NCBI GenBank assembly: GCA_934203355.1 | Contig: CAKPZC010000010.1 | Span: 1-46,518 of the forward strand | DNA: 46,518 bases | Direction of reading: 5' to 3' | Source: an uncultured Prevotella sp. | GTDB taxonomy: Bacteria; Bacteroidota; Bacteroidia; Bacteroidales; Bacteroidaceae | Part shown: one piece after another, positions 24,265 through 31,608 of the stretch | Layout of the letters: the number at the start of each line of letters is the position of its first letter | Numbering within the stretch: position 1 is the first letter of the stretch | Translations under genes and position numbers: made by a program | The notes under the pieces: generated by a model | What the model saw: the letters and a program-made list of their open reading frames with translations, nothing else | Told to the model about the DNA's origin: nothing | The model's database searches: none

Positions 24265-25653
24265 TTACTCGGAGAGAACCAGACGGAGCCCAAGTCCGCT
24301 GCCACGGTCGTCAGGCGTGCTGCCAATACGGCATGACGAGCGACAGCCCCAGTCAATAATCTCCCAGCTACCTCCACGGATCACGCGTTTAGACCCACTA
24401 TTAGCACCAGTAGGATTGGTCTGAGAAGAACTGCTGTATTTGCCATACTTATCCTGACACCATTCCCATACATTACCACTCATATCATATATGCCTAATT
24501 CATTAGCTTGCTTAGAACCTACATCATGAGTTTTGTTGCCGCTATTATCTTCATACCATGCTACATCAGAAAGGTTACTGCTACCACTATACTGATAGCC
24601 TCGGCTCTTCTTGCCGCCACGAGCAGCATATTCCCATTCGGCTTCTGTAGGAAGACGGAACGTCTTGCCAGTTGTATTATTCAACTTGCTCAAGAATTCT
24701 TGACAGTCCTTCCAACTAACATTCTCTACTGGCAAGTTGTCACCCTTAAAGTTAGAAGGATTATTGCCCATAACCGCTTTCCATAAAGCCTGAGTTACCT
24801 CGTATTTACCTATGTAATAATTGTTGGTAAGAGTTACTTGATGTGTAGGTCTCTCATCTTCATAAGATTCATTCATTTCAGATGCTGTTCCCATTACAAA
24901 CGTTCCTACCTCAACCCGAACCATTTCAATGCTTATGCCATCCTTTACTGGAATGGAGATATTATCACCATTAGAAACAGGAGTTTGTGCCACTGGTTGC
25001 TGGGCTACTATTGGTTGAGAAACAGTACTTTGCGTTGCCATTGCTTCTTTTGTCAGCGTAATTTGCAGATTGCTTGGTGCTGAAGCTTTAAGCTTTACTG
25101 TTCCTTCTTCCGACTCATATCCATTACAAGCCACAACAAAAGAGTGTTGACCTACAGGCAATGTTGTTTGTGCTACGCCATTTGAGCCATTAATCATTTT
25201 ATTGTCTACAAGAACAGTAGCGATAGACGGTGAGTATCTTATGGTGAGAGTTTGCGACTGCTGCGCTTGTTGTTGACTGTTCCCAACAAGTGTAAGCACA
25301 TACGTGCGGTTGCTCTCCAATCTATCTACTCCGTAGTCTTCAAATGTAACCATAAGCGGAAGATAGTCTTTGGTTGTGATTTTTAATTGCCGTGATCTTT
25401 GTGGCATATACACCCATGTCTCATTCGTGTACTTAACAACAGGCTTGACTATATTTCCATCGAAATCAATAATGTCGCCAACAAACAACACTTTGACAAC
25501 AGCACAATTGTAATTGTTGGTATCCTTGCGTGGCTGAGTTTGGGCAGTAAGGTCGCTTGAAGCAAGCTTGAAGGACTTTACTGTTAGCTCTTGGGCAAGG
25601 GCTGATGATATTGCAGCAAAGAGCAATAAGAAGGATAAAAGTATATTTCGCAT
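24265..25653 (-). CDS. Secreted SUMF/PEGA protein J with DGR-like variable C-terminus
   Basis: The 462-residue product has a signal peptide (MRNILLSFLLLFAAISSALA), a diverged type 2 N-terminal domain (VLFVGDIIDFDGNIVKPVVK), one PEGA domain (IRYSPSIATVLVDNKMING), the linker, and an FGE domain in which VRVEVGTFVMGT replaces the usual VRVEAGTFTMGA. A paired palindrome like the ATPase operator lies 32 nt upstream, but without the ATPase gene or a -7 box. This suggests that an ATPase gene was once here and was lost. Confidence 0.85.
   Translation of the reverse strand: MRNILLSFLLLFAAISSALAQELTVKSFKLASSDLTAQTQPRKDTNNYNCAVVKVLFVGDIIDFDGNIVKPVVKYTNETWVYMPQRSRQLKITTKDYLPLMVTFEDYGVDRLESNRTYVLTLVGNSQQQAQQSQTLTIRYSPSIATVLVDNKMINGSNGVAQTTLPVGQHSFVVACNGYESEEGTVKLKASAPSNLQITLTKEAMATQSTVSQPIVAQQPVAQTPVSNGDNISIPVKDGISIEMVRVEVGTFVMGTASEMNESYEDERPTHQVTLTNNYYIGKYEVTQALWKAVMGNNPSNFKGDNLPVENVSWKDCQEFLSKLNNTTGKTFRLPTEAEWEYAARGGKKSRGYQYSGSSNLSDVAWYEDNSGNKTHDVGSKQANELGIYDMSGNVWEWCQDKYGKYSSSSQTNPTGANSGSKRVIRGGSWEIIDWGCRSSCRIGSTPDDRGSGLGLRLVLSE
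24268..24396 (-). other. DGR-type variable region J
   Basis: A 129-nt copy. Readout: GS-K-RV-I-RGG-S-W-EIIDWG-C, then SSC-R-IGS-T, D-D-R-GSG-LGLRL. It shares the DWG-C stretch with copy I. Confidence 0.84.
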
Positions 25654-25684
25654 AGTTATTGTTTATGTTTTCTTACACTTATTT

Positions 25685-25738
25685 TTATTCGGTGGCACAA
25701 AATAAAAAACGGTGATTTTATTCGGTGGCAGCGAATAA
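25685..25738 (-). promoter_or_regulatory. Orphan paired palindromic operator (copy 3)
   Basis: Palindromes at 25685-25705 and 25718-25738 match those upstream of the ATPase almost base for base, with the same 33-nt period. There is no TAnnTTTG between them and SUMF gene J and no ATPase gene follows. It appears to be a remnant left by deletion or recombination. Confidence 0.6.
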
Positions 25739-25766
25739 AAATCAAGCAAAGCCTTCTCGTTTTGAG

Positions 25767-25814
25767 GCTTAGGACATTAATAATAAAAGTGGATGACTCA
25801 AAACAAGAAAGTCG
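25767..25814 (-). repeat. 48-nt conserved tail after variable region K
   Basis: Copy 8 of the post-stop tail, followed by the orphan operator. Confidence 0.8.
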
Positions 25815-27596
25815 TTACTCGGAGAGGACCAGGCGGAGCCCGAGGATGCAGTAGCGGATGCCAGGCGCGTCGTAGGCACGGTATGACGAGCGACAGTCCC
25901 TGGCAGAGCTGCAGCAGCTACCTCCACGGTTCACGCGGTTAGACCCACTATTAGCACCAGTAGGATTGGTCTGAGAAGAACTGCTGTATTTGCCATACCA
26001 ATCCTGGCACCATTCCCATACATTACCACTCATATCATATATGCCTAATTCATTAGCTTGTTTTGAACCAACAGCATGAGTTTTACTGCCGCTATTATCT
26101 TCATACCAAGCCACATCAGCAAGGTTATTGCTGCCGCTATACTGATAACCTCTACTCTTCTTTCCGCCACGAGCGGCAAATTCCCATTCGGCTTCTGTGG
26201 GGAGACGGAACGCCTTGCCAGTTATTCTATTCAGCTTGTTGATGAATTCCTGACAGTCGTTCCAACTCACCTGTTCTACTGGTAAGTTGTCACCCTTAAA
26301 GTTAGAAGGATTGTTGCTCATCACCGCTTTCCATAAAGCTTGAGTAACCTCGTATTTACCTATATAATAATCATTGGTAAGAGTTACTTGATGCGTTGGT
26401 TTTTCATCATCATACGGATCCTTCATCTCAGGTGTTGCTCCCATAGTAAACGTTCCTGCCTCAACACGGACCATATCGATGCTTATGCCTTTCTTTACGG
26501 GAATAGTTATTGTATTACCAGACGATGAAACTCCTGATACTACGGATGATGAAGAATTGGTTGTCAACATGCCCGCTAAAGTAGCTGTCTGACCTTCCAA
26601 TATATTCACTTGTTTGCTTTCCGTGCCATATCCGTCCTTCTTTATCTCCACTTTATGATTACCCACCAATAAACCATTGAACACACGTGGACTTTGTCCT
26701 ATCTTCTTTCCATCGACATAGACATCAGCTCCAAATGGCTTATAGTTTACAGAAAGGTTGCCTTGTATGGCTGCAAGTTCTGTAAAAGCCACATCAAGTT
26801 TCTGTTGTTGAGACAGATTGATGGTGCGCTGCAGACTGCGGTAGCCATCCTTCTTTGCCTCGATAAGGTGCATACCCTCTTTTAGGCTTCCAGTCCAAGG
26901 TATCGTGCCAACGGATTTCTTGTCAACATATAGCGACACGGCAGGTGTTGGGCAGGTGACAGAGACCGTAGCCATAGCAGAGACAAGGCTGACATTGATG
27001 GGAGTCATATCGCTATTGCTGATGGTGAACGAGCCACTCTTGGAGATATAGCCTCCTGCCTCCACCTTATAAGTATGACTACCATAAGGAAGCATGGCAG
27101 AATACTCACCGTCGGTGGATACCGTCTGCTGATTGCCATCGATGGTGACGACAGCATTCTTGGGGTTAACAGTGAGCGCATAGAAGTTGCCTCCGGCATC
27201 AGCAGGCTCTGTGCTGCCTGAAGGCTTTGACAATGTAAGGATGTATGTCATTCCACTCTCCACCTTGCCTACACCATAGTCGTAGAAATTGACCATAAGG
27301 GGAGTGTAGTTCTTGTGCAAAATCTGAAGCATGGGAGCACCCTTAGGCATATACACCCAATACTCGCCCAACTTCTGAATTGGTTCGCCCATAATGCTAC
27401 CATCAAACTTAACGCCATCGAGAGCGATGCCCACCTTGACAAGAGCACAATTAAGATTGTTGAGGTCCTTGCGAGGGTGCGATTGGGCAGTGATGTCGTT
27501 TGAGGCAAGCTTGAAGGACTCCACCTTGAGCTTCTGGGCAAAGACAGTAGACATTATTGCAAAAAGCATGAAAAAGGATAATAATATCTTTCGCAT
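25815..27596 (-). CDS. Secreted SUMF protein K with three PEGA domains and DGR-like variable C-terminus
   Basis: At 593 residues this is the largest member. It has a signal peptide (MRKILLSFFMLFAIMSTVFA) and a type 3 N-terminal domain (ALDGVKFDGSIMGEPIQK). Three successive PEGA-type domains follow: VNPKNAVVTIDGNQQTV, PAVSLYVDKKSVGTIPWTG and KPFGADVYVDGKKIGQSP. A Ser/Val linker, the FGE domain and the variable region complete it. PEGA domains are short beta modules found on exported bacterial proteins. It is the first SUMF gene after the kinase (27 nt gap), so the two are almost certainly co-transcribed. The fixed Trp of the variable region is Cys here (RGGSCC). Confidence 0.87.
   Translation of the reverse strand: MRKILLSFFMLFAIMSTVFAQKLKVESFKLASNDITAQSHPRKDLNNLNCALVKVGIALDGVKFDGSIMGEPIQKLGEYWVYMPKGAPMLQILHKNYTPLMVNFYDYGVGKVESGMTYILTLSKPSGSTEPADAGGNFYALTVNPKNAVVTIDGNQQTVSTDGEYSAMLPYGSHTYKVEAGGYISKSGSFTISNSDMTPINVSLVSAMATVSVTCPTPAVSLYVDKKSVGTIPWTGSLKEGMHLIEAKKDGYRSLQRTINLSQQQKLDVAFTELAAIQGNLSVNYKPFGADVYVDGKKIGQSPRVFNGLLVGNHKVEIKKDGYGTESKQVNILEGQTATLAGMLTTNSSSSVVSGVSSSGNTITIPVKKGISIDMVRVEAGTFTMGATPEMKDPYDDEKPTHQVTLTNDYYIGKYEVTQALWKAVMSNNPSNFKGDNLPVEQVSWNDCQEFINKLNRITGKAFRLPTEAEWEFAARGGKKSRGYQYSGSNNLADVAWYEDNSGSKTHAVGSKQANELGIYDMSGNVWEWCQDWYGKYSSSSQTNPTGANSGSNRVNRGGSCCSSARDCRSSYRAYDAPGIRYCILGLRLVLSE
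25818..25946 (-). other. DGR-type variable region K
   Basis: A 129-nt copy. Readout: GS-N-RV-N-RGG-S-C-CSSARD-C, R-AYD-A, G-I-R-YCI-LGLRL. The TGG to TGC change at the fixed Trp is not explained by adenine mutagenesis. Confidence 0.83.
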
Positions 27597-27623
27597 GATT
27601 GTTGTTTTTCTTTTATAATGTTA

Positions 27624-29138
27624 TTATCTGATGATAGTGTCTATCTTCTTTCCATCACGGAAGAGACCACCATTCTGAACCACTCCGTTTTCGCAGTAGC
27701 CAATGATATAATCGCCAGCTTGAGGGGTCATAGAACAACCGCTAACGGCATGAGAACTATGGAACTTCATTGTGCCATTGCCATGAGGCTTGCCGTTAAG
27801 CAGACCACCAGTCCATGTGGCATAACCAAGATTTACTGTGCCAGACTTGGGAGATGAGGTAGGCTTGGGAGAAGGCGTAGGTGTTGGCTTTAGCTCCTCA
27901 TTTTTAGGAGTTGGCTTTAGCTCCTCTTTTTTAGAGTCTGTAGCTACATGAGTTTTAACAATTTCTATAGACGTTTTCTTTTCAGTGTCAGCTGTGGCAG
28001 ACGTGGAGTCCTTCTTCTGAGACGGCAACGTATCGTTAGCTGCTGGAGTTTGCTCAGTAGCATTGCCCCCGCCACCTTTATAGAATTTATCCCAGGCAAA
28101 CCATCCACCAATAGCCACTACAACCACACATGCTATAGCAATGAGTTTGGTACCTATAGGCTTAGGAGAATCAGAAATGATAGTGTCGGTAGGAATACGT
28201 CCGTCGCCTGCATTATTAGAGAATGAGCCGTTGGCAGTAGAAGGTTTGCCATGCTCCAATATATTCTGGAAGGAAGCAATGTCGTTAGGTCGGTCGGCAG
28301 CGTCTTTCAGCAATCCACATATAATGGCATCCATAGTGTTCGACGACACAGATTCGGGCAATGTCTTATAGATTTTGTGAATACTTTGCTCCTCAGCATC
28401 ACACGGGTCAACACCGCTAAGCATATAGAGCAATGTGGCAGCAAGCGAATAGATGTCGAGCGAGGGAGAGAAGGTGCTGACGTTTTGTTTCAGTTCCAAA
28501 GGAGAATAACCCTTGGAATAGCCACGGATGCCCTTATCCTTTTTAGGTTTGCCATTAACGAAATACATAGCCTGACCGAAGTCAATCAATACAGGTTTTA
28601 TGGTGTTGCCATGCCTAACCATCATGATATTGTCGGGCTTGATGTCGAGATGCAGGATGTTGCGGTTGTGCAGATAGGCAAGAGCACTCGTAAGCGGCAA
28701 GATGATGCCTTTGGCTTGAGACTCCTGCAATGCCCCACAATTCTCAGCCACATACTGATAGAGCGACACATTGCCGAGATAGCTCATGACATAATACACA
28801 GTGTTGTTCTGCTCAAACACCTCGTTCACTGGCACAATGTTGTCGTGCTTGAGCGAGTGCAGAATCTCAGCCTCGGTCTTGAAGTCGGCCTTGGCATTCT
28901 TAAACGCCTGCTGGTTTTCAGCAGCCACCACAACATTGCCATTGGCATCCCTTGAGCAAATCTTGCCGATAAAGAACTCCTTGATGGTGAATGTGGCAGT
29001 CTGCGGAATGTTGCCCACCATGATTTGAGCTGTGGCACGATAGGTGATGCCAAAGCCACCACTATGCAATGGCTCTGCTATAGTATAAAGAACGGCTCCT
29101 TTCAAAGAGGAGCCGATAGTTAGAGCGTTATGTATCAT
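27624..29138 (-). CDS. Transmembrane Hanks-type Ser/Thr protein kinase with MORN-like C-terminus
   Basis: The 504-residue product has a kinase domain with glycine loop SGGFGITY (26-33), a VAIK-like Lys in TIKEFF, catalytic loop HLDIKPDN (HxD in the HLD form) and LIDFGQAM (DFG). A Gly/Ser linker and one membrane helix (LIAIACVVVVAIGGWFAW, near 328-345) follow. Outside the membrane are a Thr/Pro/Lys-rich stalk with an EELKPTPKN repeat and a MORN-like module (GYATWTGGLLNGKPHGNGTM). This topology fits a receptor kinase: cytoplasmic catalysis with an external sensor. The gene sits between FHA proteins and the SUMF array; PP2C at 6886-7737 is its likely antagonist. Confidence 0.92.
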   Translation of the reverse strand: MIHNALTIGSSLKGAVLYTIAEPLHSGGFGITYRATAQIMVGNIPQTATFTIKEFFIGKICSRDANGNVVVAAENQQAFKNAKADFKTEAEILHSLKHDNIVPVNEVFEQNNTVYYVMSYLGNVSLYQYVAENCGALQESQAKGIILPLTSALAYLHNRNILHLDIKPDNIMMVRHGNTIKPVLIDFGQAMYFVNGKPKKDKGIRGYSKGYSPLELKQNVSTFSPSLDIYSLAATLLYMLSGVDPCDAEEQSIHKIYKTLPESVSSNTMDAIICGLLKDAADRPNDIASFQNILEHGKPSTANGSFSNNAGDGRIPTDTIISDSPKPIGTKLIAIACVVVVAIGGWFAWDKFYKGGGGNATEQTPAANDTLPSQKKDSTSATADTEKKTSIEIVKTHVATDSKKEELKPTPKNEELKPTPTPSPKPTSSPKSGTVNLGYATWTGGLLNGKPHGNGTMKFHSSHAVSGCSMTPQAGDYIIGYCENGVVQNGGLFRDGKKIDTIIR

Positions 29139-29143
29139 GTTGT

Positions 29144-29758
29144 TTATTTAGAAAGACAAAAATGAGTTCTACCAAGCACAAACTCCTGGTTTGGCTGGAT
29201 ATAAATAGAAGTGCCCTCGGCAATAGGTTTGCCAGAGAGATAAACGGGATTTTTGGAACGGTTGACAGAGAACAGATACTTATAGGAGCTGCCCACAGAC
29301 TCAACTGTTATAGTAACAGAGCGATGGCTGATGGTACGGTCGCCCTCAATCATGATGTCGGAAGGCGACTGCGGGTCGAACATACCAATGGTGTTGACAC
29401 CCAGATGCAGCTCATGAAACTTATCCTTGTTGTAGAAATGCTTCTTTTTCTGCAATAGTCGGGCAATAACACCCGAAGGAGTGCCACCAGTGTTTACAAT
29501 AGGGTCGGTGACGGGATGAGACCCTCCTTGCTGTTGCTGCGCATCAGACTGTTGCTGTGTGCCAGACTGTTGCTGTGTGGCACCATTGCCAAGATGAATT
29601 TCCTTCTGTGTGATTTTCACTCCAAAAACATGTCCGCATTTCTGTTGCGGACATGTTAATTTTACCACACATCCCTGCTCAGGCATATAGAACTTCACAA
29701 CCTGTCCGCATTTGGGACATTTGGCTGCCATTACTTTTCTTTTATTATCTTCTGCCAT
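29144..29758 (-). CDS. Zinc-ribbon plus FHA-domain protein
   Basis: The 204-residue cytoplasmic protein begins with a zinc ribbon (CPKCGQ at about 14-19, second pair in CPQQKCGHVFG). A Gln-rich linker (QQQSGTQQQSDAQQQQGG) follows. The C-terminal FHA domain is recognisable from DIMIEGDRTISHRSVTI, with the SxxH core, and a final beta sandwich (VYLSGKPIAEGTSIYIQPNQ). FHA domains bind phosphothreonine, so it is a candidate reader of the neighbouring kinase's signal. Its stop is 6 nt from the kinase start. Confidence 0.85.
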   Translation of the reverse strand: MAEDNKRKVMAAKCPKCGQVVKFYMPEQGCVVKLTCPQQKCGHVFGVKITQKEIHLGNGATQQQSGTQQQSDAQQQQGGSHPVTDPIVNTGGTPSGVIARLLQKKKHFYNKDKFHELHLGVNTIGMFDPQSPSDIMIEGDRTISHRSVTITVESVGSSYKYLFSVNRSKNPVYLSGKPIAEGTSIYIQPNQEFVLGRTHFCLSK

Positions 29759-29769
29759 ATTGATGTACC

Positions 29770-30534
29770 TTACCAGCTCATTAGAACATTATCGTATAGT
29801 GACTTGGAAGTGACCAGTTGCGGATGCTGCTTGTTGTTATGCAGTTGCACATCCTTATGTACATACTTAAACAATTCCATCACAGTAATCTTCTTGTCGT
29901 CGTTGCTGTCAGCCTTGCCACGCAATCCCTTGATGACACCATTGGTGAGGAATCCCGAACCAACAAGTGGACTTTCTGCCGAGAGTTCATCAGAGCGTGA
30001 GGACAGAAAGACAATATATCGAGGATTGTTCTTCACGATGGTTTTCCAAGCAATGCGGTTCATGTCCTTGGTGTTCATCTCTTTTGTATTCATATTGCTG
30101 ACAGCTGTTCCTGAGAAACAAGCGTCAATATAGCAAACAATGTCCTTAGCCTGGCATTTGTCCAACTCGCTGAACAACTCATTATAGGCAAGCATCTTTG
30201 AGCCCCCCGACACATAAGTACAAATATAATTCTCCATGCCATGTCCGCTATACGAGAACACGATGTGGTCGTTGGCATTGGCAACAGCCTTCACCTTACG
30301 GATGGCAGCAATGACATTGGCACGTGTGGCATTCTTGGAAGTAAGCAAAACCACAGTAGCGTCTTTAGTCTTGTAGAGCGAGGCAAGACGCTTGGCATCT
30401 TTGGTAGACTGGGCAAGGTCGTTCTGGTCGCCCTCATAGTTTGATACACCTGTAATGATGGCATAGGTTTTCTGAGCCTCTGCCGACATACAGAGCAGAA
30501 GCATAGCAATGATAGTAGAGAACAGTCGCTTCAT
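29770..30534 (-). CDS. Secreted caspase-like (C14 family) cysteine protease
   Basis: The 254-residue product has a signal peptide (MKRLFSTIIAMLLLCMSAEA) directly followed by a caspase-like domain with YAIITGVSNYEG, catalytic His in FSYSGHGME (His98) and catalytic Cys in YIDACFSGTA (Cys139). Both active-site residues and the preceding beta strands are intact. Prokaryotic caspase-like proteins occur with signalling modules and in conflict or cell-death systems. A signal peptide places this one outside the cytoplasm, where the SUMF proteins and the kinase's sensor would be. It lies between the two FHA genes. Substrate unknown. Confidence 0.9.
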   Translation of the reverse strand: MKRLFSTIIAMLLLCMSAEAQKTYAIITGVSNYEGDQNDLAQSTKDAKRLASLYKTKDATVVLLTSKNATRANVIAAIRKVKAVANANDHIVFSYSGHGMENYICTYVSGGSKMLAYNELFSELDKCQAKDIVCYIDACFSGTAVSNMNTKEMNTKDMNRIAWKTIVKNNPRYIVFLSSRSDELSAESPLVGSGFLTNGVIKGLRGKADSNDDKKITVMELFKYVHKDVQLHNNKQHPQLVTSKSLYDNVLMSW

Positions 30535-30558
30535 ATTTGTTTTCTTTGTTTTTTTATG

Positions 30559-31206
30559 TTAAGCATGAGCTTTGCACCTGCTGCACATTTGATTTTTAAA
30601 TTCTATTTCGGAGAGAAGTTTAGAGCAGCAAGGACATATAAGCTTGTTGGAATATTTGGCGTTGAAATTCTTCAAGTTGGAGTCCTTGCCCAAATAGAAG
30701 TTGATGATAGCCTGCAGAAGAGCCGTGAACACAGCTGTAACAGCCACACCATACACCTTCTGGTTGAAGGGAAGAAGCAATGTAAGCAAAAGACCAATGA
30801 CTGCCGAGACAACACCCGGCAAGAATCTCATCATACTCTTCTTTTGTATCTTGGCATCAATATCAGCCTTCTCTTTCAAAGCCTTGTCGTGAATGCGAAG
30901 AACATATTGAAACTCAGCCTTATAATTTTTTGGATCTTCCTCAACAACATGGTGGGCAAAGAATGAGAACCCCATACTTGTCTGGTCGGCAAGTACGACA
31001 CGAGTAAACTCAGTGATGTTCACCTTCTTGATTTGAACAAGTTCGTCGTTGTCGTCGATGATATAAGTGCCGTTGGTGGAATTAAGGTCTTCAAGAGTCC
31101 ATTGTCCACTGTCCGATACAGTAATCTTGGCATGTTGTCGGCTAACTCTCGAATTGTTGATAGGGAACTTCTGCGTTCCCTCCTTTCCTATGATGACTTC
31201 CTTCAT
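30559..31206 (-). CDS. FHA-domain membrane protein with C-terminal zinc ribbon
   Basis: The 215-residue product begins with an FHA domain with a full pThr-binding signature: RVSRQHAKI and LEDLNSTNGTYI (residues about 20-62). A charged helix leads to two membrane segments (FLPGVVSAVIGLLLTLLLPF and VYGVAVTAVFTALLQAIINF). A short C-terminal zinc ribbon (CPCCSK and CSRCKAH) follows. It should present the FHA domain to the cytoplasm at the membrane, where the kinase is. Its start overlaps the LytTR gene by 4 nt, so the two are translationally coupled. Confidence 0.88.
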   Translation of the reverse strand: MKEVIIGKEGTQKFPINNSRVSRQHAKITVSDSGQWTLEDLNSTNGTYIIDDNDELVQIKKVNITEFTRVVLADQTSMGFSFFAHHVVEEDPKNYKAEFQYVLRIHDKALKEKADIDAKIQKKSMMRFLPGVVSAVIGLLLTLLLPFNQKVYGVAVTAVFTALLQAIINFYLGKDSNLKNFNAKYSNKLICPCCSKLLSEIEFKNQMCSRCKAHA

Positions 31207-31583
31207 ATAGTCTTTTTAGTATTTAAGTTGCTCTGGCCCACCATATCCTTATACTTTTTGAGCAATGGCTTGGGCAGTTTGAGCGTTACTGAATTTTTAA
31301 GACAGTCGGACAACACAAGATGCTGTTTCAAGACATTGATGTCGTAGAGGAACATCTGGTTGATGATGACACTACGTCCAAGGCGTATAAACGGGCTCGT
31401 CGTTCCTTTGGGGTAAGCCTGCGACAACATAGTCTCAATTTTTGAGATACCCAACGATAGCACCGTAGAAAGTCCACCGATATAACATATTTTGGTGTAG
31501 TTGCCGTCTGCCATGATATATGCAATATTATCGACAAACAGTAGAATCATCTCGTCGCGATTGTTGATACAAATCTTTTTCAT
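31203..31583 (-). CDS. Stand-alone LytTR DNA-binding regulator
   Basis: The 126-residue protein is essentially one LytTR domain: DEMILLFVDNIAYIMADGNYT, then ISKIETML, FIRLGRSVIINQMFL and VTLKLPKPLLKKYKDMV. The IxADGNYT strand and RxGRSxIIN motif are typical. There is no receiver domain, so it would be controlled by level, by partner protein or by phosphorylation from the adjacent kinase. It lies within the signalling cluster and overlaps the FHA membrane protein gene by 4 nt. Its target sites are unknown; the leader of this unit or the paired palindromes are candidates only. Confidence 0.88.
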   Translation of the reverse strand: MKKICINNRDEMILLFVDNIAYIMADGNYTKICYIGGLSTVLSLGISKIETMLSQAYPKGTTSPFIRLGRSVIINQMFLYDINVLKQHLVLSDCLKNSVTLKLPKPLLKKYKDMVGQSNLNTKKTI

Positions 31584-31608
31584 AAGCTTTATGTTTTGAA
31601 ATGATAAT

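Noticed and set aside
7791..25946. CRISPR-like array suggested by recurring 48-nt repeats
   Set aside because: The spacing is over 1 kb and filled with coding sequence; the repeats are gene-end sequences.
7839..27596. Reading the SUMF proteins as enzymes (EgtB, PvdO or sulfatase maturation)
   Set aside because: The catalytic cysteine pair is not kept, and the active-site segment is the hypervariable part.
27624..31206. Kinase/FHA/PP2C set as the regulatory part of a type VI secretion system
   Set aside because: No Tss/Hcp/VgrG-like genes are seen in the window, and FHA proteins with zinc ribbons plus a secreted caspase do not match that arrangement.
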